NCBI GenBank assembly: GCA_949358305.1
Contig: OX442316.1
Location: 1,674,001-1,738,000, forward strand
From: Strigamia acuminata
Taxonomy: Eukaryota; Arthropoda; Chilopoda; Geophilomorpha; Linotaeniidae
DNA length: 64,000 bases
Reading direction: 5' to 3'
Positions 47,059 through 56,997 of the stretch are shown piece after piece; within the stretch, counting starts at the first letter, position 1; every line of letters starts with the position of its first letter. The notes beneath the pieces are model-generated. The model did not search any database. It was not told the DNA's origin and saw only the letters and a list, made by a program, of their open reading frames with translations. Both the position numbers and the translations under genes were made by a program.

Positions 47059-48132
47059 ATGGCGACTAGCTCAACTGCAACGTTGGAAACCCTATTAAAA
47101 GGACTAGTAGTGCAAAAGCGCAATCCAGTCAATTATGATACCAGAACGGGGAACATTGACGAATGGATTGTTGGTTATGAAGCGATTGTTGCTACGGATA
47201 CGGAACGTGCCAAGCATCTGCCGATTGTAATGAAGGAAGATGCGCTCTCCTGGTACGTCGAGCAGCTACAAGCTAACCCTAGCTGGGCTTGGGACGAATG
47301 GAAAGCAGCATTGCAGAAAAAATTCCGCCGTAGGCCCGAGCACGTCCTCAATACCCTACACGCCCTTAAGCATGAAGAAGGGACAGCCATTGACTTTATT
47401 AAGAAAGTTCTTCACTTGTGTTCATTTGCCAGACCAGCCCTCAGTGAAACCCAGAAAATCAACTATGTTTATCAGGCTATGAAACAGCCGATAAAAGACA
47501 GGTTGATGACAGTTTTTCCTACAGCTATGGATGATTTGATGGAAAGAGTTCAGCTTTATGAAGCCCATGGAGTGAGGGAAGACCCGTCGACAGCTTTACT
47601 GACCCTCGTACAGAAACTTGTGGCTGACAAGGCGACCGTCGCACCGTCAACTTATTTGACTGGAGTGGCAGAAGCCCCAAAGTCGCATGCAGAACTGGTA
47701 GCAGAAAACAATTTTCTAAAAGAACAGAATATGTTTTTGCAGAATGGCGTATTGCAAGAAGCGATCTCTCCAATTTTCCATCAAGGGACTTGGTTTACCC
47801 CAGTCAACAATCAGCGTCAAGGAGGAAATTTTTTCCGAGGAACCCAGCAGAAGCAGCAGCAATCTCAGCAAAGTTCTCCGCAGAACTGGCAGAATTTTCA
47901 GCAGCAGCAAACTGGACCCGGATGTTTCCATCAGCCCAACTGCACCTGCTGTGCGTCACAAAACAGAGGTGGCGGTGGGAAGAGGCGTGATACTTGGCGT
48001 TATAATAATAAGAATAATGAAGAAAATAATAGTAACCAGGGAAATGGTCCTGCTAACAGTAATTCCGGTAGTGGTAATAACCAAGGAAGAAATCCACCTG
48101 GGAATCAAAAACAACAGAACCGGGGAAACTAG
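47059..48132 (+). CDS. Gag protein of the truncated element
   Basis: 357 aa from the first ATG; the frame is open from 46900 without an ATG. It has the Ty3-type gag core (WYVEQLQANPSWAWDEWKAA, RRRPEHVLNTLHALKH), then a Gln-rich stretch and an Asn/Gly-rich basic tail. There is one cysteine cluster (CFHQPNCTCC) but no standard CCHC knuckle. The frame ends GGA AAC TAG, followed at once by a second TAG. Pol continues in the -1 frame. Confidence 0.88.
   Translation: MATSSTATLETLLKGLVVQKRNPVNYDTRTGNIDEWIVGYEAIVATDTERAKHLPIVMKEDALSWYVEQLQANPSWAWDEWKAALQKKFRRRPEHVLNTLHALKHEEGTAIDFIKKVLHLCSFARPALSETQKINYVYQAMKQPIKDRLMTVFPTAMDDLMERVQLYEAHGVREDPSTALLTLVQKLVADKATVAPSTYLTGVAEAPKSHAELVAENNFLKEQNMFLQNGVLQEAISPIFHQGTWFTPVNNQRQGGNFFRGTQQKQQQSQQSSPQNWQNFQQQQTGPGCFHQPNCTCCASQNRGGGGKRRDTWRYNNKNNEENNSNQGNGPANSNSGSGNNQGRNPPGNQKQQNRGN
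48123..48129 (+). promoter_or_regulatory. Probable -1 ribosomal frameshift site between gag and pol
   Basis: GGGAAAC lies in register as G GGA AAC with the gag codons and directly precedes TAG TAG. It satisfies the X XXY YYZ rule for -1 slippage, and shifting here enters the pol frame at CTA GTA GTG. The pol frame is open only from 47991, so the overlap is about 140 nt. I do not see an obvious strong stem-loop just downstream. Confidence 0.65.
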
Positions 48133-50585
48133 TAGTGCCACAAAGACAGTTAAAAAGTAGGCGTAGGAGAAGAAGAATGAGAAGGAAGTTGGAAATAGTT
48201 GACATTAACACCACTGAAGAAATGCTGACAATACCTGTCGTAGTGAACAATTTAGAAGTCAAAGGTGTATTGGATTCAGGTGGATATAGAAATATTATAA
48301 GTGAGGAACTGGCTGATAGATTGCAACTGTCACGTCGGCTTTGCCCTTATATCAAATTGAGGGTAATTGATAACTCCTTAATATCTCCTGAAGGAATTGG
48401 GAAAATTACAGTCACTATTGGAAGATTGGACTACAGCATGGAGGTATTAGTAGTGCGGGGATTTGGTCATGAGCTCTTACTAGGTGATCCTTTCCTCAAA
48501 CAAGCAGGGTGTGTGTTGGACTATGACCGACGGAAGGTCTTTGTGGGGCGAAAAAGTGAAGGATTTAAACCGGAAGTTTTCCCAATGTCAAGAAATTATC
48601 TGGAACAAACATTTATTGGCAGACTTGAGAAGTCAATAAAAATTCCAGCAATGCACGAATGCATGCTTTTCATTGGAGTAAACAATAACAAGACTAATGA
48701 AGATTTATTTGCAGAGCCATTATCCAATTTGACTGATAGATTGGGAGTAATTGGCTGTAAAACTCTAACTACATTTAAGGATGGATCAGGCATAATGCGA
48801 GTTGCGAATCCGACGAAGAAGGCGGTTTATCTGCAGAAAGGAACAGCGATTGCCAAGGCATACCACGTCATTGACATTGGTAGTTTTGAGGAGCAGCCAC
48901 CTAATGGCTTGAACTTTGATTCCGCCGTGTCAAGTGATCTACTGGATACAAACCAAAAGGAGCAGCTGAAGAGCCTACTGCGTAAGAATGAAGATAGATT
49001 TGCCACTTCAGATCAGGATTTAGGCAGAGTAAAGGTCTACAAGCATAAAATAGACACAGGTGATGCACAGCCAATTCACCTGCAGCCATATCGCCGATCC
49101 ATGAAAGAGAAAGAAGTCGAAGCAGAGGAAACCCAGAAACTGCTTGAAATGGATGTAATCAGAGAGTCCGAGAGTCCATGGAGTGCGCCAGTGCTTTTAA
49201 TTAAGAGACGTGATGGCAAATGGAGATTCTGTGTTGATTGGAGGCGGCTGAATGCAGTGACTAAGAAGATGGTTTATCCACTCCCCCGAATCGACGACAC
49301 CTTAGACCAACTGTCAGGTGCGAAGTATTTTTCCATGATGGATTTAATCCAGGGATATTTCCAAGTCGAGATTGATGAGGAGGATAAGGAAAAGACTGCG
49401 TTCACAACGTCTTCCGGTCATTACGAATTTAATGTACTGGGCCAGGGCTTGTGTAATAGTCCTGCGGCATTCCAAAAGCTCATGAACAAAGTGCTTGGTA
49501 ACCTCCTAGGAAAAGTGTGTATAGCCTACTTGGACGATCTGATCATCTTTTCAAAGACATTCGACCAGCATTTGGTTGATTTAGACAACGTCTTTTCGAA
49601 ATTGCGCACGGCGAATTTAAAGGTCAAATTAAGTAAATGCACTTTTGGAACGGATACCATTAAGTATTTGGGACACGTCATCAATGCAAAAGGAGTTTCA
49701 CCGGATCCACGTAATTTGGAGTCCGTGGCGAAGTTCCCAAAACCAACAACAGTAAAGCAGTTGCAAGGATTTCTTGGATTATGTTCTTATTATCGCAAAT
49801 TTATTCGTGGTTTTTCAGACGTGTCCAAGTGCCTTGTAAATCTGACAAAGAAAGAAGAAAAGTATGATTGGGGACCGCCACACGATGAAGCGTTCCAGAA
49901 GCTGAAGACGGCCCTAACGACAGTTCCAGTGCTGGCTCATCCAAATTTCAGCGAGCCCTTTATGATCTCTACTGACGCCAGTGCATATGGATTAGGAGTT
50001 GTGCTGAAACAAAAGATAAATAAACAAGAACATGTCGTAGCCTACGCTAGCCGACTGCTTAGCAAAGCAGAGCAGAATTATGATACGACAGAACGTGAGT
50101 GCCTTGCGATCATCTTTGGCATACAAAAGTTCCGACCTTACTTGTATGGCCAAAAATTCTACGTTATTACGGACCATTCAGCGTTGCAGTGGCTCAAAAC
50201 TGTGAGAAATCCCAACGGACGACTCACCAGATGGTCACTCCAATTGGTGGACTATGACTACGAGGTCATTCACAAGAGTGGTAAAAAACATCAAGATGCA
50301 GATGCGTTAAGTCGTATTCCTGAGGCAGTGGGCGAAGAAGAAATAATTGATTTACCTTTGTTGCTACTGGAAAATCTGGACCTACCTGCCGAGCAGCGAA
50401 AGGATCAGAAGCTGAAGGAATACGTTGATGCACTTCGAGATATTGAGCGCCTTTCGAAAAAGAAGAGACGATCTTTACAACAGTTCGTGCTCCAGGATGA
50501 AGTTTTGTTCAGAAGGAAGAATTTCCTGGGCAACGAAAGGTTACTACTGGTTGTGCCAAAACACCTACAGCAAGATGTTGTGTGA
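48129..50585 (+). CDS. Pol of the truncated element (protease, RT, RNase H only)
   Basis: About 818 codons in the -1 frame. Seen: a very basic leader (RRRRRRMRRK), protease with VLDSGGYRNII, RT with FCVDWRRLNAVTKKM, MMDLIQGYFQVEI and an intact AYLDDLIIFS active site, RNase H with STDASAYGLG, ERECLAI and ITDHSALQWL, and the start of the linker (LLLVVPKHLQQDVV), then TGA. Integrase, which normally follows with an HHCC module, is missing. So the copy cannot integrate by itself, although its RT part shows no stop codons. Confidence 0.92.
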   Translation, partial: LVVPQRQLKSRRRRRRMRRKLEIVDINTTEEMLTIPVVVNNLEVKGVLDSGGYRNIISEELADRLQLSRRLCPYIKLRVIDNSLISPEGIGKITVTIGRLDYSMEVLVVRGFGHELLLGDPFLKQAGCVLDYDRRKVFVGRKSEGFKPEVFPMSRNYLEQTFIGRLEKSIKIPAMHECMLFIGVNNNKTNEDLFAEPLSNLTDRLGVIGCKTLTTFKDGSGIMRVANPTKKAVYLQKGTAIAKAYHVIDIGSFEEQPPNGLNFDSAVSSDLLDTNQKEQLKSLLRKNEDRFATSDQDLGRVKVYKHKIDTGDAQPIHLQPYRRSMKEKEVEAEETQKLLEMDVIRESESPWSAPVLLIKRRDGKWRFCVDWRRLNAVTKKMVYPLPRIDDTLDQLSGAKYFSMMDLIQGYFQVEIDEEDKEKTAFTTSSGHYEFNVLGQGLCNSPAAFQKLMNKVLGNLLGKVCIAYLDDLIIFSKTFDQHLVDLDNVFSKLRTANLKVKLSKCTFGTDTIKYLGHVINAKGVSPDPRNLESVAKFPKPTTVKQLQGFLGLCSYYRKFIRGFSDVSKCLVNLTKKEEKYDWGPPHDEAFQKLKTALTTVPVLAHPNFSEPFMISTDASAYGLGVVLKQKINKQEHVVAYASRLLSKAEQNYDTTERECLAIIFGIQKFRPYLYGQKFYVITDHSALQWLKTVRNPNGRLTRWSLQLVDYDYEVIHKSGKKHQDADALSRIPEAVGEEEIIDLPLLLLENLDLPAEQRKDQKLKEYVDALRDIERLSKKKRRSLQQFVLQDEVLFRRKNFLGNERLLLVVPKHLQQDVV

Positions 50586-50709
50586 AAATTTCAGTATGTC
50601 AGTATTCCATAAAATTCTTCATCTTTTGATAACATCCATTTATATCCGTAGCACTAGGTACGTTACGCTTGTTTTCCTTTTTTTTCACTCCACTGTATGC
50701 GGTAATATA

Positions 50710-51474
50710 CAGGGTGTTCTAAAAGTATTGTTCCCTTCAAATATTTCCTGAGCAATTGCATCTAAGCCAATTTTGATGAAACGATCGTATAGGAAGTTGG
50801 ATGAGAGCAATCCAATGACGTCATCAAATTTGACCTTGAAGGTCATTTTCAAGGTCATTCACTTGCTAACTTCTAAACCAATCAGGTTAGAGCAAAAAAG
50901 TCAATTACAAAGTTGTAGAGCACCATCAAATTAGTACTATCCAATTGATATTAGTCATCGAAAGTGAAACGTTTTCTTTTTAAAAAGGAGACAAATCAGC
51001 TGAAATAAAGCCAGCCATTGTGACAAAACTTAAATTGCTATTAAAAAAATACTGAATTATTTAAATAAACTTATTCAAATGTGCATTATTATGCAAGTAA
51101 ACAAGAAAAACCACTGCCTTTTTTTAATGCCTCAATAATTATTTTATCACAAGAATAAAAAATTTCACTTTGCGGATTTTTTTTCTGATTTGCCTCCTTT
51201 TTAAAAAGAAAACATTTCACTTAAGATGACCAACATTAATTGGATAGTACTAATTTGATGGTGCTCTACAACTTTGTAATTGACTTTTTTGCTCTAACCT
51301 GATTGGCTTAGAAGTTAGTTAATGAATGACCTTGAAAATGACCTTCAGGGTCAAATTTGATGACTTCATTGGATTGCTCTCACCCAACTTCCTATACGGT
51401 CGCTTCATCAAAGTTGGCCTAGATGCAATTGCTCAGGAAATATTTGGAGGGAACAATACTTTTAGAACACCCTG
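50710..51474. repeat. Foldback MITE with about 300-bp arms and TA duplication
   Basis: 765 bp from CAGGGTGTTCTAAAAGTATT to its inverted copy, bounded by TA at 50708-50709 and 51475-51476. Left arm about 50710-51010 and right arm about 51174-51474 pair with scattered mismatches (for example ACAAAGTTGTAGAGCACCAT in both). Ends and TA target suggest a Tc1/mariner relative. No ORF. The 124 bp between the pol stop and this element carry nothing recognisable. Confidence 0.9.
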
Positions 51475-51624
51475 TATAGTAAATTATAGTATGCTATAAA
51501 AATTCAATTATTTGCCGTAAAGGTTGATTTTTTTTGCGGTTAAAATCGAAATTTTTTGTGTAAAAACTGAATTTTTACATTTAAAACTGAAGAAATCAGT
51601 TACCATTTTTTAATTACTGAATAC

Positions 51625-52435
51625 CTCCAAATTCCAAATCCATCAATGCCATGTCAACAACCATTTTCTGATGATGTCCCAACCGCACAACGTGTCTTCC
51701 CAAAATTCGATCCCAAAGGTGAATATCACCATTTCGGTGTCCAGTCACAACATAACTACCTAAACAAAATTAACAAAATTAAAATCAAAATTAAAAAAAC
51801 CAAATATTTTTTTAAAAATCTCCAAATAAATTCAGAAAAATCTCCAAATAAATTCAGAAAAATCCATAAAAATACCACAAAGATTCACAAAAATGTACAA
51901 CAAAAATTCACAAATATCCAAAATAAATCACAAATATGCAAAACAAATCACAAATGTCCAAAATAAATCATAAAAGTACATAAAAATCGACAAAAAACAT
52001 AAAAATCAATGAAACCACCAAAAATAATCAATGACACCACCCAAAAAATCTTCCAAAAATGCAAAAAATCTTCATTACCCAACCTGTAATTTTTATACAA
52101 GTCACCGGCGACTCCTCAGCGACCGAAAAACTATTTAGATGCGGAACCTCTCTGCAAACTTTCTTCATCTGATGCCACTCTTGATAAATCCGACTCCATT
52201 TTGCGAACAATTGACACTCGTCGTAATACAAACGATTCCCGAGCAATTCAATCAACACGTCCGACGATATTTCCCTCACGCAGCAAGTCCGCCAAACGTT
52301 TTTCCGCTCGATCAAGTTGGCCACCAGCTGATTCCACACGCTGCAAACCCGGCGACTTTGGGCCAATGTGACGCCGTCCAAATTCAACAGAATTTTCTCG
52401 ATCACTTCGGGGGGAAAATTAGATGCCATTTTCAT
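51625..52435 (-). CDS. F-box/WD-repeat protein, first two exons only
   Basis: Exon 1 is 52435-52084 (a second Met at 52429) and exon 2 is 51759-51625; phase closes. F-box proteins bring substrates to SCF ubiquitin ligases through SKP1. Seen: an N-terminal F-box FPPEVIEKILLNLDGVTLAQ with RRVCSVWNQLV, a linker with KWSRIYQEWHQMKKVC, then the start of a WD propeller: PVTCIKITG, then YVVTGHRNGDIHLWDRIL. Exon 2 probably ends at GAG|GTATTC (51625). No further WD exon is visible downstream; the foldback MITE and the truncated LTR element lie there. The gene is either continued beyond a very long intron or broken. I do not know which F-box subfamily it is. Confidence 0.6.
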
Positions 52436-53713
52436 CGGCCGTTCAAATTTGCTCGTGCTGACCGACTTCTTTGGTTTGGGTGATGATAATGCGGTGTTCG
52501 TGAGCTTTTTTTAAAATATTTTCTACGTTGTTTTTGTTGCCATTAAGGGTTCACTGAAGGGTCGCGTGCGCGGCGTTAACAACCACCGAGTGTAGTGTAG
52601 TTAGTGGTGTGGTCTGGTGGAGAAAATTGAAAGCTGTTATTTTTTTGCGATTCTTTATAAGGAGTTTCGACTGTATTTCTTTTTATTGCTAAATTTATTT
52701 TTAAAATTGATCAGAAAATATGAATTATGATTAAAAACTAATTTCATATACCGGTATCAGAAAAAAAAGATTTAGAAAAGAAAAGCTGTTTTGAGAACAA
52801 GAAATGATAAGTTGGTGGCAACGTGACAATGCAAAACCACGGATCTGCGCGCCGATATTATCGATTCGAGTATCGGTTTATCTTCACACAAATAAAAACC
52901 TATTTTTTTTTTTCAGGTTATTCAAATCTTTTCAAATCCATTGAGACATACATTTTGTTAATTTTACTTCAAAAATTAATATTAAATGATGAGAAATAAA
53001 AATTGAATGTCTGAAAAATCGGGAAGTTAATTACCGGTAGATTTCGATAACCGATAACATCGGTGACACTGTATCGTTTAGGTTCATAATGTCCATTCGT
53101 TTATCAATTATACTCCTGCAGAATTCTATCGATGCACTACCAAGGAACTGGAACTTTACTGAAATGTATACATTAATTTAAATTAAATGTTCAGTTGCAA
53201 TTGCAAATGGCATCATCATTTGAAGAAGGTTTTGGCCTAAAAACTAAATATGTTGCCAAATGGATTGGTGTGGTTGTCCGTTGTTTCACATCTGTTTTTT
53301 GTGTAAAATAAGACTTGAAACAACTGACAAGCAAACCTATCCATTTGGCAACAGTGATGAAATGAAGACTTGCTACCTCAAATATTGTTACTGAACTTAA
53401 AAAAATTATTCCTAAACTAGAACAGCATCGAAGGGTTAAAAAGAAAACAAAACACAAATTTTACCTCTAAATTGGCCATTGGTAAATATAGAATTCCATT
53501 CTGCTGTACACCAAACTAGATCATTAAATCTGGATTTTTTTAATTATAAAAACAACTACAAGCAATATTCCTTTCATACTAAATAAAGGTGTGAAAAAAA
53601 AAAGATTTATTACAACGCTGCCCCTGAGCTTTTCCATCTTCGTTTTATGCACCTAAGCTTGTACTCTCTTACTCTGTTTCAGAAAACTTGTAACAAACTC
53701 CCATTGGTTAGGC
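52436..53713. other. F-box gene upstream region and unique spacer
   Basis: The first 180 bp are GC-richer and probably contain the promoter of the F-box gene. The rest is AT-rich with no recognisable gene. Around 53675-53713 the DNA resembles, in reverse, 39835-39880 (shared ACAAACTCCCATTGGTTA), so the hAT element below went into an older repeat. Confidence 0.45.
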
Positions 53714-54312
53714 CAGGGGTCGGCAACCTGCGGCTCTTTCGATGCCAAGGCGCGGCTCTCCAAGATGCGGCGTCGCTAAAACGTGCGTCGCTAAAATGAA
53801 GTACATTCATATAACGACGCCGTTTTTTAATCTAATTAAACCTAACCTGACCTGACCTAACCTAAACAAACTAACCTAACCTGATCTAAACTAACCTAAC
53901 CTAGCTGAATCTAAGCAGCTGAAACACGGCGTCGCTAAAGTAATATACCGTACCGCCCCGTTTAAACGCCCGGGTTCAATAAAGCGCCGGCCCCGTTTTA
54001 GCGCCGGGCAGTCATCGGTGGTTCAATGAATTGGTGCCGGCCCCGAATAAGCGCCAGGCCCCAAAAATTATCGTTTTTTTTGTAAAAAATCGATGATTTT
54101 TGCAGAAAAATCGCCATTTTTTGCGAAAAATCGGCTAATTTTCGGTTATGCACCGGGTTCAATTTAGCGTTGGGTTTCAAATTGGCGCAGGGGAAGCGGC
54201 TGAAAAAAAAAAATTAAACGCCCGGGCGTTTAAACGGTGGCTCTTTAAAAACTGGAAAATTATGTAAATTTTAACTTTTGGCTCTTCTGTCAAAAAAGGT
54301 TGCCGACCCCTG
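53714..54312. repeat. hAT (Charlie-like) element with nested foldback family B insertion
   Basis: 599 bp with ends CAGGGGTCGGCAACCTGCGG and GGTTGCCGACCCCTG and a perfect 8-bp duplication GGTTAGGC (53706-53713 and 54313-54320). Inside lies a family B copy, about 53947-54240, whose ends hold TTTAAACGCCCGGG in inverted order. Between them, 53834-53915 is a degenerate array of CCTAAC/CCTGAC units. No transposase frame. Confidence 0.92.
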
Positions 54313-54454
54313 GGTTAGGCAAATCACAAGCATATCATGAGAATACATAGGGTATAACATAATCATGTGATCTTTCTCAACCAATAAGAAAAAGCTATAA
54401 GTATTTTTAACCACTTACAAATTCAGATTAACATAAAAGATTCCATAACTATAA

Positions 54455-54531
54455 CAGTGCTGGACTGGCCCAGTGTCCATCCTAGCCTGTCCCGATTTCC
54501 CGGTACTAAATTTGTACCGAGCCCAGCCCTG
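54455..54531. repeat. hAT-like MITE, family A, short copy
   Basis: 77 bp with ends CAGTGCTGGACTGG and CCGAGCCCAGCCCTG, internally deleted compared with the 43322 copy. The right flank begins module Y copy B, as in copy A. Confidence 0.8.
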
Positions 54532-56997
54532 ATCATTGATCGTCATTTTTAGGCAGAAATACAGCGCTGATTTTACGCCGTAGAGTCGCAGACGATTGTT
54601 ATTATGAAACATAGCACGTTTGAAGAGTTCCCGTTGAGTTTGCAGCTGCATTTTCCTGAAGTTTGCTAAGGTCGAGGTTTGAGTGAAAAATTGTGGAGTT
54701 TGATGTTTTTATGTTGAATGTGATTTTTTTTAAGTTTGGCAGGTTATATACAGATAAAGTTAAAATGGAAAGTCATCGAAGCGTGTTGTAAGCTTATTGT
54801 GGCGACGAAAAGGAAATTATCTAAATAAAATAAATGCACTTTTCATACGGAAAACTTTATTTTTAGATGGAAAATTGATCAAAAATTGATATCAGATGAA
54901 ATGAATTTTTTGTTGTCAAACATTGATCTAAAATAAACAAAAATGCATTTTAAGGCATAAAAGTGTAAATTAAACCTTAAAAAATAAATGAAAAAGGGAC
55001 AAAAGTGCGTTTGGAGGCAGAAAAATGTAACTTTATACGAGAAATTCGACTATTTCAGGTGCAAAAATGTAATTTTTGAATAAAAATAAAAAAAATCATC
55101 AAAATTAGATCTTCAAATTGATGTAAAAATAGCCCAAAAAATAATTATTTTTTTGTTTAATTTGAAAAATTCATAAAACACCTACAAAACGATCGGGATT
55201 TGTGGTTTTAACGCACAAATCAATGAAATTTTAAGTGTGTTTAGCAATTCACTGCGAGATCAAATTGAATACAACGTTGTTAGTGTGTTTAAAAGTAGGA
55301 AAGGGACTTCACATGTTCGAAGAGTATGTCTAACTGACTTTATTCAATAATGTTCGGATTTAAATACTTCAAGGCATAGCCGTGATTGGCTGTTTAAACG
55401 GAACGTCGTACGAACGTTCGTGCGACGTGCCCTCTGGTGGGGGGGCGGCTCCGAATGAGGCGAAGCCTAACAAACGTATTCAAACTGATCATGAACATTT
55501 CCTACCTTGGTAATGGACGAATAAAACGAACCTGATGACATTTTAAAGTTCAGCAAGAAACAAACTCAACGTGCTTTTTAAATTTTTAAATTCATCTAAA
55601 TTGTAGAAAGTGAAGTGTTCATGATGCAGGAAAGAGACACGATGGACCCAACAAATCTCCGTAGTCATGGGATTGTTTTCTTTTCTGCGCATGGGTAAAC
55701 GCTAAACAATAATCTGTCACGTAATTTCGTCTCGACTCGATCAGCACAAGGCGAGGTGAACAGCAAGATTTTGTTATTCGATATGCTGTGTTCGTTTTTC
55801 ACGTTATTTAATTCGGGTTTGTTTTCAAAAAGGTTTGTTTGTTTCATAAACATGGGATTTACATTTCTGTAAATTTCTCAGCAAGTTTGAGTTCGTATTT
55901 CTAAATGATCCATTTATTTTCTTACATATATTCTTTTGATATTGTTTGGCGCTATTTTAGACCTACTATAAGCCTAGTTCGAATTGTATTTTCTTCTGTA
56001 TTTCTTCAGTTATGTGGCGGTTGAGTATTTATTTGGCAAGAATCTTATTTGATGCACCTTTTGGAGCTTTTTGGTTAGATTTTGGTGTTTTTTAAAGTTT
56101 GGTTTGAATTTTTCATTTGAAATTGAATTTGTCTTGTGGGTTTTCGTGATTGGTAATGGCATTTTACATTTTTCATGACATGAAGTGTTCAGTTTGGGAT
56201 ATTATTTCTGAAACCTGGTTTTTATTTTCAAAGTAATCAGTGACTCAGTCTTGCTCAATTAATTGTAATCAATCGTTTCAAATGCTCTTGGTTAATGAGA
56301 TATTAGTTATAACGTTTTTGTATTGGTGTAATCCACTCAGGAGAGAGAGGTTGATACTGTTTTTTTTAATACAGATTATCCATGTGTTTTAGAATGGGAA
56401 ATTACTTAAAAAGCGAGAAAAATATATACAATTCCATTCATTTATGTTTTTTGAACTTTATCATATTTAATTTCGTGCTAAAAGACATGCCATATGCTTT
56501 GGAATTTTGTCCATTGTATTTAGTATTGCATTTTTCGAGACTTAGTCGAATTTTCCACCCAGCAAAGAAATAGTCCAATGCAGCGATCCAATTTGCGTTT
56601 TGTGCATTAATTCCATGATGTTTTGGTTGTTTAACAGCAGAGAGTGTGGATGTGCATTTTATGACGACAATACGATACGCTAAACAATGATCTGTCACGT
56701 AACTGATCAGCACGAGGCGAGGTGAACAGCAAGATATTGTTGGTAATGCTCTGCCTTCCATTTCGCCGTTGTTTCTATCCGTTTTCATCAGTTTTCTCTG
56801 TTTTCTCTCTCGGTTGATATTTTTCACCGTATTCCATTTGTCTTTCTTTTGTATTTACGCAGAATTCTAAAGATGCACAACCAAGGAATTGGATTAAGAT
56901 GGTTTGATATGAGATGATAACTTTGATTTCATTCATTTTAGGCTTAATTTCACTTCTGGATTCTATTTTAGGCTTAATGCATTTAAAATGAATATAT
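54532..56997. repeat. Duplicated module Y, copy B
   Basis: Direct copy of 43436-45730, 11 kb away, carrying the empty site for the LTR element and its own solo LTR (55278-55472). It lacks the segment matching 44850-45037. Unique AT-rich DNA follows from 56998. Confidence 0.85.
55278..55472. mobile_element. Solo LTR with 5-bp target duplication
   Basis: 195 bp from TGTTAGTGTG to GAAGCCTAACA (TG...CA, with TGTTAG/CTAACA inverted ends), flanked by AACGT on both sides (55273-55277, 55473-55477). Module Y copy A lacks it at the equivalent point (near 44050). It contains TGCCCTCTGGTGG, the reverse of a CTCF-like core. It belongs to neither of the other two LTR elements. Confidence 0.85.

Larger units (their letters stand above)
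45731..50585 (+). mobile_element. Truncated Ty3-type LTR retrotransposon
   Basis: The 5' LTR, primer site, gag, and pol up to just past RNase H are present; integrase and 3' LTR are absent. The left border is certain, because the unoccupied site is preserved in module Y copy B (ATGAATATATTTG at about 56990). The 3' break lies at about 50585, where pol stops right where the integrase zinc module should start. The LTR sequence does not recur in the window. Confidence 0.88.
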
